A stretch of DNA of 13,835 bases from an uncultured Clostridia bacterium (GCA_946626395.1 CAMOUF010000121.1:1-13835); one strand, 5' to 3'; positions 6,117 to 13,807 are shown, counted from the stretch's first letter. A program made the numbers and translations. The notes: a model not told the origin generated them from the sequence alone.

Positions 6117-6752
6117 TCAGTACTGAAGGGAAGCCATGAGGAAGGGAATCAGGTTGTTGTTTCCAGTCACGGGGGAGAACATGATCTGAATGTAGCGATG
6201 ATCACCCATGTCGAAAATGACACTGACCTTATCCAACTCCTCCATGCCGTTGATCAGCGCGGCCTTGCCGTTGATGATGACATACTGCACCAGGGTGTTG
6301 GGATTTTTTTCTTTCAGGGAATTGCCGATATCTTCCAGGTTGTCGTAGCTTTCCAGTATGGTGTCCGCCACCACGATGGAGCTTTTCTGCTCCTCGTTAT
6401 CAAACACCAGCACCAAGCCATCGGCTTTTTCCTCATCGGAGACACTGCGCTGCTCAAAGCCGGAGGGAATCAGGGCTTCCATCTTGATGTCCTTCAGGGT
6501 CAGGGTGTACCAGGTGCCTGTATAGCCAGCGTCCGTGAACGCTTTTTCGGCGTCTTCCGACCAATCCATCTGGGAGGCATGAATGACGTTTTCCGGCTCA
6601 TCCGTCTCCGAGTCATTTTCGGCGTCTTTTGACTCTTCCGTCTGGGTGGCCTCAATGGCTTCCTCAGATTCGGCAGCTTCGGTGGATTCGGCCAGAGCGG
6701 GAACGGACATCAGAAGAGAGAGAAGCAGGGCAACGGCAATGAATTTTTTCAT
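6117..6752 (-). CDS. Small secreted protein with acidic linker
   Basis: 211 residues with a Sec signal peptide (MKKFIAVALLLSLLMSVPALA, cleavage after residue 21). There is no lipobox Cys, so it is probably released or held by the wall. Residues 22-56 are an extended linker rich in Glu, Thr, Ser and Asp. The mature domain (about 75-211) has strands and helices in the order WYTLTLKDIKMEALIPSGF, GLVLVF, a helix with LEDIGNSLKEKN, QYVIINGKAAL, KVSVIFDMGDHRYIQIMFSP and a final helix. This pattern resembles small PsbP/Mog1/DcrB-type domains; IPSGF (95-99) corresponds to FPDGF of the 227-703 protein. I do not recognise a function. AAAGGAGA precedes the ATG and its promoter is the 33-bp block at 6853-6821. 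Confidence 0.78.
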   Translation of the reverse strand: MKKFIAVALLLSLLMSVPALAESTEAAESEEAIEATQTEESKDAENDSETDEPENVIHASQMDWSEDAEKAFTDAGYTGTWYTLTLKDIKMEALIPSGFEQRSVSDEEKADGLVLVFDNEEQKSSIVVADTILESYDNLEDIGNSLKEKNPNTLVQYVIINGKAALINGMEELDKVSVIFDMGDHRYIQIMFSPVTGNNNLIPFLMASLQY

Positions 6753-6820
6753 GAAATGAGGTCTCCTTTCGTGAGTGAAAGATGATGGCCAGCCGATTGA
6801 ATTCGGCTGAATCCAGGATC

Positions 6821-6853
6821 ATTATATCACCCTTTATCCAACCAACATCCAAC
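6821..6853 (-). promoter_or_regulatory. Promoter of the 6117-6752 gene, second copy of the shared box
   Basis: On the minus strand TGATATAAT (6829-6821) lies about 70 nt before the ATG. The block 6853-6821 matches 141-173 at 30 of 33 positions without a gap; differences fall at positions 7, 21 and 24 of the block. The -35 position reads GATGTT. The predicted leader carries a 7-bp hairpin CAGCCGA / TCGGCTG (6790-6796 with 6803-6809). It sits 31 nt beyond the stop of the ABC exporter operon, and no separate intrinsic terminator for that operon is visible. Confidence 0.7.
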
Positions 6854-6883
6854 AAATATGAAATACAAACAAAAAAATTTGGT

Positions 6884-8683
6884 TCAAGCCGCTTCCTCCT
6901 GTACCTGGGCGGTATACAGCTGATAATACAGGCCGCGCTTTTGCATCAGCTCCTCATGGCTGCCTATTTCGGCGATGCCCTTGTTGCTGATATACAGGAT
7001 TTTATCACAGTTTTTGATGGTGGACAGCCGGTGGGCCACGATGATGCTGGTGCGGCCCTTGAGCATTTCGGCGATGCCCTCCTGCAGCAGCTTTTCAGTC
7101 TGGGTGTCGATGGAGGAGGTGGCCTCGTCCAGAATCAGAATGGCGGGATCGGAAAGGAGCGTCCTGGCAAAGGCCACCAGCTGCCTTTCGCCCTGGCTCA
7201 GATTGCTGCCCCGTTCCTTGATTTCGGTTTGATAGCCCTGGGGCATTTTGCGGATCAATTCATCGGCCCGCACCCGCTTGGCCGCTTCGATCACTTCCCG
7301 GTCTGTGGCGTCCAGACGGCCGTAGCGGATGTTGTCCATGAGCGTGCCGGAAAAGATAAAGCTGTCCTGTAGCATGATGCCCAGCTGGCTGCGAAGAGAA
7401 TGGAGCGTCACTTGGCTGACATCGTGAACGCCGCCCTGCCTGTCGTGGAGCAGGATTTTGCCGCCGTTTAAGTTATAGAACCGGCACAAAAGATTAATCA
7501 CCGTGCTCTTGCCAGCGCCGGTTGGGCCCACCAGGGCGATGCTTTCCCCGGCGTTTACGTGCAGGTTCATGTGCTCCAGCACGTTGATGCCCTCCTCATA
7601 GGCGAAGGTCACATCCTCAAAATCCACCTCGCCGCTGATTTCCGGCAGCTTTTCCGCGTCGGGCGCGTCGTCCACGATCACGGGTTCATCCATGGTTTCA
7701 AAGATGCGCTCCAGGTAAGCGATGTTGTTGACGAAGGAATTATAGATATTGGCCAGGTTGGTAATGGGCTGCCAGAACCGGCGCACATACTGCCCCATGG
7801 CCAGGATCACGCCGAAGGAAACCATATTGCCTCCGCCCATCCAATAAACGCCCGCGATATACAGAAAGGTCAGCACCAATTGGGTCATGGTTTCCGAGGA
7901 CAGCCACACGCAGTTGCTGATCTTCACCGCCCGCATCCAAGCCTGGCGGCAGGCAGCGGCCAGCCGCTCCATGATGGAGATGTTCCCTTCCTGCCGGTCA
8001 AAGAGCTGGCTCACCCGCACGCCGTCGATGGACTCGGCCAGGTAAGCGTTGTAATTGCTGTTTTTGTTGCTCTGGTTTTGCCAGGCTTTGCGCTGCCGGG
8101 GCTTGATCAGAATGATGATCCCGATGAAGAAGGGCAGCCCCGCCACGATCACGGTGGCCAGGGTGGCGTCGGTGGAATACATAAAGATCACAATGAAAAT
8201 CAGATTGATGATTTCCAGGATCATATTGATGATGCCGTTGGACAGGATATCGGACACGGAGTTCACATAGTTGATCACTCGCACCAGGATCTTGCCCGCG
8301 GGGCGGCTGTCGTAATAGCTGAAGGGCAGCTTTTGCAGATGGGCGAATAAATCGCTGCGGATATCGTAAATGATTTCCTGGCTCACATGGGCCATCATCC
8401 GGGAGCGGATGGTGGAAAACACGATGGACAGGGAAATCACGCCCACGAACAGCGCCGCCATCCTGCCGATCATAGCGGCGTCCTTGTTGGGCACGGCTTC
8501 GTCCAGCACCCACTGGGTGATCTTGGGAATATACAGCGTGGCCACGCTGGCCATGGCGCTGAGCAGCAGGGCGGCGATCATTTTGTACTTGTGCCTGGAA
8601 ATATACTTGCCCGCCCGCTTTAAATGCTTCCATTGAAAAGGGGTTTCCAGGCGTTCGTCCACGTCGAATTTATTCCGCGCCAT
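6884..8683 (-). CDS. ABC exporter subunit with active ATPase site (BmrD-like)
   Basis: 599 residues: a membrane domain of about six helices (residues about 30-310) fused to an ATPase domain (about 350-599), the type IV exporter half-transporter layout. Walker A is GPTGAGKST (386-394), Q-loop Q439, Walker B LILDE with catalytic E520, and the H-loop carries H551 (IVAHRLS). The signature reads LSQGE (495-499) in place of LSGGQ. A deviant signature with intact Walker B is what one subunit of heterodimeric exporters such as BmrCD or TM287/288 shows. Its ATG follows the preceding exporter gene's stop with one base between, so the two are translationally coupled. Probable substrates are drugs, peptides or lipids; they cannot be read from sequence. 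Confidence 0.92.
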   Translation of the reverse strand: MARNKFDVDERLETPFQWKHLKRAGKYISRHKYKMIAALLLSAMASVATLYIPKITQWVLDEAVPNKDAAMIGRMAALFVGVISLSIVFSTIRSRMMAHVSQEIIYDIRSDLFAHLQKLPFSYYDSRPAGKILVRVINYVNSVSDILSNGIINMILEIINLIFIVIFMYSTDATLATVIVAGLPFFIGIIILIKPRQRKAWQNQSNKNSNYNAYLAESIDGVRVSQLFDRQEGNISIMERLAAACRQAWMRAVKISNCVWLSSETMTQLVLTFLYIAGVYWMGGGNMVSFGVILAMGQYVRRFWQPITNLANIYNSFVNNIAYLERIFETMDEPVIVDDAPDAEKLPEISGEVDFEDVTFAYEEGINVLEHMNLHVNAGESIALVGPTGAGKSTVINLLCRFYNLNGGKILLHDRQGGVHDVSQVTLHSLRSQLGIMLQDSFIFSGTLMDNIRYGRLDATDREVIEAAKRVRADELIRKMPQGYQTEIKERGSNLSQGERQLVAFARTLLSDPAILILDEATSSIDTQTEKLLQEGIAEMLKGRTSIIVAHRLSTIKNCDKILYISNKGIAEIGSHEELMQKRGLYYQLYTAQVQEEAA

Positions 8684-8684
8684 G

Positions 8685-10427
8685 TTATACCGCCTCCTTC
8701 ATGGGAATGCCGTATTGCAGGCAATAAGTCTGCCAATAGTAGCCCCGCTTTTGAAGCAATTCCTGATGGGTACCCTGCTCGGTGATTTTCCCGTCCTGCA
8801 AAATGAGGATCAGATCCGCGTCCCGCATGGAGGAAATGCGCTGGGCGATGATGAACTTGGTGCATTCAAAGGGCAGGGAACGCAATTGCTCCTGAATATA
8901 CTGCTCCGTTTCGCTGTCCACAGCGGAGGTGGTGTCGTCCATGATCAGGATGCTGGGGCGTACCGCCATGGCCCGGGCCAGAGCAATGCGCTGCCGCTGC
9001 CCGCCGGAGAGGCCCACGCCGCGCTCGCCGATAATGGTGTCGTAGCCCTCGGGCAATTTGTCGATGAACTCTGCCGCATCGGCCCGGCGGGAAAAATCCT
9101 TGACCTCGTCCAGCGTCAATGCCTGATTGCCGAAGGCCACATTGCCCTCCACCGTATCGGAAAACAGGAAAACATCCTGGGTGGCGGTGCCGATGCCGCC
9201 CCGCAGCTGGGTCAGTTTCCACTGCTTCACGTCGCACCCGTCCACCCGGATTTGGCCCTCCGTCACATCATAGAACCGGGCCAACAGATGAATCAGGGTG
9301 GTTTTGCCGCTGCCGGTGGGGCCCATGACGGCCACGGTCTGCCCAGGCTGCACGGAGAAGGAAACGTCCTGCAGGATGGATTTGCTGTCAATTTTAAAGG
9401 ATACATGGTCAAACTCGATTTGCCCCCGCATCCGTCCATGCTCCTGGGCGTCCGGCGCGTCCACGATCTGGGGCTTGGCAAAGTGGAGCTCCATCACCTT
9501 GGCGGCGGAGGTGGAAAACCGCTGCAAATCATTGATCAGGTTGCCCAGCTCCCGCATGGGGTTGGACACCGCCCAGCTCAGGCTGGTGAAGATGGCCAGC
9601 TCGCCGGGGGTCAATTGGCCGTTCATGATAAACAGGCCGCCCATAAACACCGTGACCAATTGGATGGCGTTGACCAAAAGCTCGATCATGGGGAAAAAGG
9701 TGAGCCACAGCTTATTGATGCGCAGATGGCTGTCCATGAAGGCGTGGTTCTTCTTTTCAAAGCGTTCCTTTTCGTATTCCTCCCGGGCGAAGGCCTTCAC
9801 CACCCGGTTGCCCGCGATGTTTTCCTGGGCGGCGGTGTTCATCTCGCTGAGCTTTTCCCGCATGAACACGAACCGGGGCCGCACATGCTTGGAAAACAGC
9901 TTGGTGATGATCAGCAGCACCGGGGTGATGGCGATCAAAAGCAGCGTCAGCTTCCAGTTCACGAAGGCCAGATACACCGTGGCAAACAGGAATGTGCACA
10001 CGGCGTCCAAAATATGAAAATCAATATAAGCCAAAAAATGGCGGCACCAATCCAAATCAGCGCTCATGCGGGTCATCAGATCGCCGGTGCGGTGGCCGTC
10101 AAAAAAGCGCATATCGTTGTACTGCATTTTGGAAAACAGCTTGCGGCGCAGGTTATACACCACGTTCTGAGCGTCGCTTTCCAGAAAAATCACCATCAGG
10201 TAGCGCAGGCCTTCCCGTCCCAGCTTCACGATGAGCATGGCCGCCAGGATGGGCAGCAGCGGGTCCGGGTTCTGAGCGACGATCACATCGTCGATCAGGC
10301 GCTGGGAAAGCGCTGGATTCACCAGCAGCAGAAGGCAGGTAAACGCGCTGATGCACAGGGCGATCACGTGCCGGCGGCGAAAGGGAGCGTCCATGTTCTC
10401 CCACAGCCAGGCGATTTGCTTGCGCAT
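8685..10427 (-). CDS. ABC exporter subunit with degenerate ATPase site (BmrC-like)
   Basis: 580 residues, membrane domain (about 20-300) plus ATPase domain (about 335-580). The frame is open further upstream to 10541, but ATG 10427 is chosen because AAAAGGAGAAG precedes it and the protein then begins as family members do. Walker A GPTGSGKTT (369-377), Q-loop Q417 and a canonical signature LSGGQ (473-477) are present. The catalytic Glu after Walker B is Asp (LIMDD, D498) and the H-loop His is Gln (IIAQRIS, Q529). This is the complementary degeneracy to the partner at 6884-8683: its D498/Q529 site would face the partner's LSQGE signature, giving one inactive and one active ATP site. It is the first gene of the operon and divergent from the AraC regulator. 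Confidence 0.92.
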   Translation of the reverse strand: MRKQIAWLWENMDAPFRRRHVIALCISAFTCLLLLVNPALSQRLIDDVIVAQNPDPLLPILAAMLIVKLGREGLRYLMVIFLESDAQNVVYNLRRKLFSKMQYNDMRFFDGHRTGDLMTRMSADLDWCRHFLAYIDFHILDAVCTFLFATVYLAFVNWKLTLLLIAITPVLLIITKLFSKHVRPRFVFMREKLSEMNTAAQENIAGNRVVKAFAREEYEKERFEKKNHAFMDSHLRINKLWLTFFPMIELLVNAIQLVTVFMGGLFIMNGQLTPGELAIFTSLSWAVSNPMRELGNLINDLQRFSTSAAKVMELHFAKPQIVDAPDAQEHGRMRGQIEFDHVSFKIDSKSILQDVSFSVQPGQTVAVMGPTGSGKTTLIHLLARFYDVTEGQIRVDGCDVKQWKLTQLRGGIGTATQDVFLFSDTVEGNVAFGNQALTLDEVKDFSRRADAAEFIDKLPEGYDTIIGERGVGLSGGQRQRIALARAMAVRPSILIMDDTTSAVDSETEQYIQEQLRSLPFECTKFIIAQRISSMRDADLILILQDGKITEQGTHQELLQKRGYYWQTYCLQYGIPMKEAV

Positions 10428-10488
10428 GATGCTTCTCCTTTTCAGCAGGAAATTGGTATTCCGGTTCCATATTTTAAAACAGTTTTTC

Positions 10489-10517
10489 TTGATTTTCCGC
10501 TGATAAATCATTATAAT
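10489..10517 (+). promoter_or_regulatory. Promoter of the AraC gene in the divergent intergenic region
   Basis: TTGATT (10489-10494) and TATAAT (10512-10517) have 17-bp spacing, about 42 nt before the ATG. The -10 lies in the palindrome CATTATAATG (10509-10518), so a TATAAT also exists on the opposite strand, facing the exporter operon; there its best -35 (TTGAAA, 10541-10536) is 20 bp away, which is too far for strong use. Overlapping divergent -10 elements would let the regulator control both directions. No clear AraC operator repeat is visible in 10428-10558. Confidence 0.6.
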
Positions 10518-10558
10518 GGAATAAAAATACTGATTTTTCAATAGAAAGGAGAAAAAGC

Positions 10559-11386
10559 ATGCCCCCTCCCGTTCCGACCCATGGCACGGATGGCGTGCAC
10601 GCGGAAACCAGGCTGCGGGATCAGCACTTTGTCATGAAGGGCCATCACTGCCATACCTGCTATGAACTGTTTTATGTGGAAAGCGGCGACTGCCGGTTCC
10701 TGATCGACGAGCATATCTTCGATCTGCACCCCGGGGATTTTATCCTGGTGCCGCCCATGGCCCTGCATTATACCCGGTATGTATTCGGCTCCTGCCGCCG
10801 CACGGTGATCCTGTTCCGGGCGGAGGATGTTTGGGAGGAGGTGGGGCAGCTGATGCCAAACGGCGCCCGGTTCTTTGCCGAAACCGCTCTTTTTCAGGCG
10901 CCCCCGGCCTACCGCGGCCAGGTGGGAGATATTCTGAAGGAAATGGCCGCGGAGGAAAAAATCCGGGATGCCCGTTCGCCTGTCCTGCTGAAAACGCAAT
11001 TGCAAACGCTGCTGCTGCTTTGCAGCCGGGTGTGCAATTTTCTGTTTGAGCCTCCCGCCGATATCCATACCACGGACCGTCAGATCCAGCAGGCGGCTCA
11101 TTATATCTGCCAATACTATATGGAGCCCCTGACCAGCGCCGATGTGGCCCGGGCCGTGGGGTTCAGCCCCAATTACATGAGCCGGAAATTCCGGGCCGTC
11201 ACCGGGATCGGCCTGCATGAATACATCGTGTTCGTCCGGCTGCAGCACGCCGCCCAGGAGCTGATTTCCACCTCCGATTCCATCACCACCATCGCCCTGC
11301 GCTGCGGCTTTTCCGACAGCAATTATTTCAAGGATTCCTTTAAAAAGAAGTACGGCGTGACCCCGAGAAAGTACAGGAAAATCTGA
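10559..11386 (+). CDS. AraC-family transcriptional regulator
   Basis: 275 residues. The N-terminal half is a cupin effector domain: H29-H30-C31-H32 followed by CYELFYVESGD, then DLHPGDFILVPPMALH. The last 100 residues hold two helix-turn-helix motifs: LTSADVARAVGFSPNYMSRKF and the second around ITTIALRCGFSDSNYFKDSF, ending with the family signature YGVTPRKYRK. Its length is typical. AAAGGAG lies 7-13 nt before the ATG. Its divergent arrangement with the ABC exporter suggests it controls that operon, perhaps in response to the exported compound; this is inference from position. The cupin's effector cannot be predicted. Confidence 0.93.
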   Translation: MPPPVPTHGTDGVHAETRLRDQHFVMKGHHCHTCYELFYVESGDCRFLIDEHIFDLHPGDFILVPPMALHYTRYVFGSCRRTVILFRAEDVWEEVGQLMPNGARFFAETALFQAPPAYRGQVGDILKEMAAEEKIRDARSPVLLKTQLQTLLLLCSRVCNFLFEPPADIHTTDRQIQQAAHYICQYYMEPLTSADVARAVGFSPNYMSRKFRAVTGIGLHEYIVFVRLQHAAQELISTSDSITTIALRCGFSDSNYFKDSFKKKYGVTPRKYRKI

Positions 11387-11389
11387 TCA

Positions 11390-11417
11390 ATAAAAATCGC
11401 ACAATAATAATCGCACA
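11390..11417 (+). repeat. Two tandem 14-bp repeats before the VOC-GNAT gene
   Basis: ATAAAAATCGCACA (11390-11403) is followed directly by ATAATAATCGCACA (11404-11417), 13 of 14 identical, in the 57-nt gap between the AraC and VOC-GNAT genes. It could be a regulator site or simple duplication. I see no convincing -35/-10 pair in this gap, so the fusion gene may be cotranscribed with the AraC gene. Confidence 0.5.
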
Positions 11418-11443
11418 TTAATAAAGGAAAAGAGGCTGTCAGC

Positions 11444-12307
11444 ATGATCAAAGGATTGAGCCACATTGCTATCCGCGCCAGCGATATTTTGGCCAGCGTC
11501 CGCTTTTATACGGAAACCCTGGGCCTTCGGGAAGCCTTCCGTATGTATGGAGAGGACGGCGCGCTGGCCACTGTGTATCTTTATATCGCGCCCAGCCAGT
11601 ATTTGGAATTGTTTGCCAACGGCTCCCGTCCCGCCGATACGGGGAAGGACGTGATCGGCCTGTGTCACATCTGTTTGGAAACGGAGGACGCGGAAAAAAT
11701 GTATGAAACGCTGAAGGCCAAAGGCGCGCCGCTGGACTCTGAAATCCGGCTGGGAAAATCCAAGTGCCGGATGGTCTGGACCCATGACCCCGACGGCAAT
11801 TCCCTGGAAATCATGGAATTGGTTCCGGAATCCCTCCAGGCCCAGGCGAACGCCCGGTTCAAATGTGTATGCGTAACGCTGCGGGATAAGCCGGAGCTGC
11901 TGGAGGACGCCGCCCGATGGTTCCATGAAAAATGGGGCGTGCCCGAGGAAGCGTACCGGGAACGGATGACGGCATACCTGAACGGGGAAACGGAATATGG
12001 CTGGTATCTGTGCCTGGACGGGGAAAGGATCGTGGGCGGTTTGGGCGTCATTGACAATGATTTCCACGACCGCAAGGATCTTGCGCCCAATGTGTGCGCG
12101 GTGTACACGGAAAAAGCCTACCGGGGCCGGGGAATTGCCGGCCGGCTGCTGAATAAGGCGGTGGAGGATCTGAAAGAAAAAGGGATCACGCCCCTGTATC
12201 TGGTCACTGATCATACCGGGTTTTATGAGCGGTACGGCTGGACGTTCCTGTGCATGGCACAGGGCGACGGCGAGGCGGAAAAATCGCGGGTGTACGTCCA
12301 CAGGTAA
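11444..12307 (+). CDS. VOC (glyoxalase-like) - GNAT acetyltransferase fusion
   Basis: 287 residues with two enzymatic domains. Residues 1-130 are a vicinal oxygen chelate domain with four candidate metal ligands in the usual places: H7 (LSHIAI), E55 (YLELFA), H75 (LCHICLE) and E122 (SLEIME). It resembles glyoxalase I and bleomycin/fosfomycin resistance proteins. Residues about 138-287 are a GNAT domain with acetyl-CoA motif A VYTEKAYRGRGIAGRLL (R227-x-x-G230-x-A232) and a C-terminal GFYERYGW. Both domains look intact, so a single bifunctional protein acting on one small molecule, or a detoxification protein, is plausible; the substrate is unknown. A ribosome binding site AAGGAAAAGAGG precedes the ATG. 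A sequencing frameshift joining two genes is unlikely, as the reading frame stays open with a short natural linker. Confidence 0.88.
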   Translation: MIKGLSHIAIRASDILASVRFYTETLGLREAFRMYGEDGALATVYLYIAPSQYLELFANGSRPADTGKDVIGLCHICLETEDAEKMYETLKAKGAPLDSEIRLGKSKCRMVWTHDPDGNSLEIMELVPESLQAQANARFKCVCVTLRDKPELLEDAARWFHEKWGVPEEAYRERMTAYLNGETEYGWYLCLDGERIVGGLGVIDNDFHDRKDLAPNVCAVYTEKAYRGRGIAGRLLNKAVEDLKEKGITPLYLVTDHTGFYERYGWTFLCMAQGDGEAEKSRVYVHR

Positions 12308-12323
12308 ATACAGATGTTGCCTC

Positions 12324-12450
12324 AGTTCCAAGCTCTATGTTTAAAAAAGTTCTAAGTTCAAAGTTCTAAGAATAACAGTCTTTCATTATCGGCACGTTGA
12401 AGTGCTTTGAACCTTATCAGCTTAGATTTTGGAACTTAGAACTTGAAACT
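12324..12450. repeat. Heptad-repeat inverted element, copy 2
   Basis: The left arm contains AGTTCCAA (12324-12331) and 7-nt units AAGTTCT, AAGTTCA, AAGTTCT (12347-12367). The right arm contains TTGGAAC, TTAGAAC, TTGAAAC (12429-12449). AGTTCCAA pairs perfectly with 12429-12436, and AAGTTCTAAG (12361-12370) pairs perfectly with CTTAGAACTT (12435-12444). A small stem GCAC / GTGC lies inside. The element fills most of the 217-nt gap between the VOC-GNAT gene and the carbohydrate-binding gene. Just after it is a 7-bp hairpin CTTAAAG / CTTTAAG (12458-12475). Confidence 0.65.
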
Positions 12451-12524
12451 GTCATGGCTTAAAGCTTTCTTTAAGGTTGCCGGTTTATGATATGTTCGTA
12501 ACCAAGAAAGGAAGGTGTTACGAA

Positions 12525-13715
12525 ATGAAGAAACTCAAGAACATGCTGTGCCTGGCTTTGGCCCTGTGCCTGCTTTTCTCCTTTGGAACCATGAACGCCA
12601 AGGCGGAATCCGCTTCCCCGATTTACAGCGCGGCGGACCTGTTTACCTCCCGTGACCTGGAACAGACCGCCGATCTTTCCGGCGCGGTATCCTATACCGT
12701 TTCCAATGGGCAGGATATTCATATCGACAGCGCGGGGGTGTACGTCCTGTCCGGGAGCGCGTCCAATGTGACCGTCTATGTGGAGACGGGCAAGGATGAT
12801 AAGGTGCAATTTGTGCTGGATGGACTCAGCGTCACCAACAACAGCTTCCCCGTGATCTATGTGAAAACCGCCGATAAAGTGTTTGTGACCATCAGCGGCG
12901 ACAGCACGCTGGCCGTGACAGGCACGTTCACCGCCGATGGCACCACGAAAACCGACGGCGTCATTTTTTCCAAGTCCGACCTGGTGCTGAACGGAACCGC
13001 AGCCCTCACCGTTTCCTCTTCCAATAACGGCGTCGTGGGCAAGGACGACCTGAAAATCACCGGCGGCACCTACAATATCACCGCCAAATCCAAAGCCATC
13101 GAGGCCAACGATTCCATCCGGATCGCAGACGGAATGCTGAACCTGACTGCCGGGACGGACGGCCTGCACGCGGAAAACAGCGAGGACAATACCAAGGGGT
13201 ACGTGTATATCAGCGGCGGCGTGATCACCATCCAGGCAGGGGACGACGGCGTCCACGCCTCCTCCGTAGCGCAGATTGACGGCGGGACCCTGACCATCAA
13301 AGCCGCCGAAGGCATCGAGGCTACCTATGTCCAGCTCAACGGCGGCACCCTGAACATTCAGGCCACCGACGACGGCATCAACGCCGCCCGGAAATCCAGC
13401 GCGTATACCCCCACCGTGGAAATCAACGGCGGCGACATCACCGTAGCCATGGGCGCGGGGGACACCGACGGCATTGACTCCAACGGCAATATCATCGTAA
13501 ACGGCGGCACCATCAACGTGACCGGCAACAGCACCTTTGACTATGACGGCTCCGCCCAGTACAATGGCGGCACCATCATCGCCAACGGTCAGCAGGTGGC
13601 CTACATTCCCAACCAGATGATGGGCGGCTGGGGCGGCTTTGGCGGCTATGGCAACGGCGGCTGGGGCAGAGGCGGCTTCGGCGGCGGCGGTCATGGCGGC
13701 CGCGGCGGATGGTAA
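12525..13715 (+). CDS. Secreted beta-helix carbohydrate-binding protein (Cthe_2159 family)
   Basis: 396 residues. The ATG at 12525 follows AAAGGAAGG and opens a Sec signal peptide (MKKLKNMLCLALALCLLFSF, cleavage after AKA, residue 27). The mature protein repeats a coil of about 20-24 residues with the pattern GG-x-hydrophobic-x-hydrophobic-x-A-x-DDG-hydrophobic-x-A, e.g. NGGTLNIQATDDGINA, SGGVITIQAGDDGVHA and TGGTYNITAKSKAIEA. This is the right-handed beta-helix of the Cthe_2159/DUF4353 carbohydrate-binding family (polygalacturonate and cellulose binding, calcium dependent in the type member). The last 32 residues (365-396) are a low-complexity tail of 20 Gly with Trp, Phe, Tyr, Arg and His, which the family domain does not need. 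No LPxTG, SLH or dockerin is seen. A weak extended -10 (TGATATGTT, 12488-12496) could be its promoter. Confidence 0.88.
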   Translation: MKKLKNMLCLALALCLLFSFGTMNAKAESASPIYSAADLFTSRDLEQTADLSGAVSYTVSNGQDIHIDSAGVYVLSGSASNVTVYVETGKDDKVQFVLDGLSVTNNSFPVIYVKTADKVFVTISGDSTLAVTGTFTADGTTKTDGVIFSKSDLVLNGTAALTVSSSNNGVVGKDDLKITGGTYNITAKSKAIEANDSIRIADGMLNLTAGTDGLHAENSEDNTKGYVYISGGVITIQAGDDGVHASSVAQIDGGTLTIKAAEGIEATYVQLNGGTLNIQATDDGINAARKSSAYTPTVEINGGDITVAMGAGDTDGIDSNGNIIVNGGTINVTGNSTFDYDGSAQYNGGTIIANGQQVAYIPNQMMGGWGGFGGYGNGGWGRGGFGGGGHGGRGGW

Positions 13716-13727
13716 ACTCGTTTCCTT

Positions 13728-13753
13728 GGGCCGGCAGATGTGCCGGCCCGTTT
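13728..13753 (+). terminator. Hairpin after the beta-helix gene
   Basis: A perfect 9-bp GC-rich stem GGGCCGGCA (13728-13736) / TGCCGGCCC (13741-13749), loop GATG, lies 13 nt after the stop, followed by only GTTTGG. The T tract is poor, so termination may be partial or factor-assisted. Confidence 0.6.
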
Positions 13754-13756
13754 GGA

Positions 13757-13785
13757 TTGACGGCAGTTTTGTTCTATGATATAAT
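13757..13785 (+). promoter_or_regulatory. Promoter for a gene beyond the window
   Basis: TTGACG (13757-13762), 17-bp spacer, TATAAT (13780-13785), with TG at the extended -10 position. It is the best promoter in the window and reads out to the right. Confidence 0.8.
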
Positions 13786-13807
13786 TTGATAAAACAAAGG
13801 AAAGGAT

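Noticed and set aside
10428..10541. 38-residue N-terminal extension of the first exporter gene
   Set aside because: The extension crosses the AT-rich divergent promoter region; a good ribosome binding site serves ATG 10427.
8682..10544. Plus-strand open frame of 620 codons opposite the exporter gene
   Set aside because: It mirrors the codon pattern of the ABC gene, is His/Gln/Gly-rich with no domain, and lacks a ribosome binding site. The minus-strand frame has all ATPase motifs.
11444..12307. VOC-GNAT fusion as a sequencing frameshift artefact
   Set aside because: Both domains are complete, in one frame, joined by a short plausible linker with no stop or second ribosome binding site at the junction.
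11387..12331. Minus-strand frame of 314 codons opposite the VOC-GNAT gene
   Set aside because: Shadow of the plus-strand gene, with His/Phe/Arg/Pro-rich composition and no family motif.
12324..12450. CRISPR-like or tRNA-like array suggested by the short repeats
   Set aside because: Repeat units are only 7 nt, directly adjacent and inverted between arms, with no spacers. No cloverleaf or anticodon arm can be drawn.
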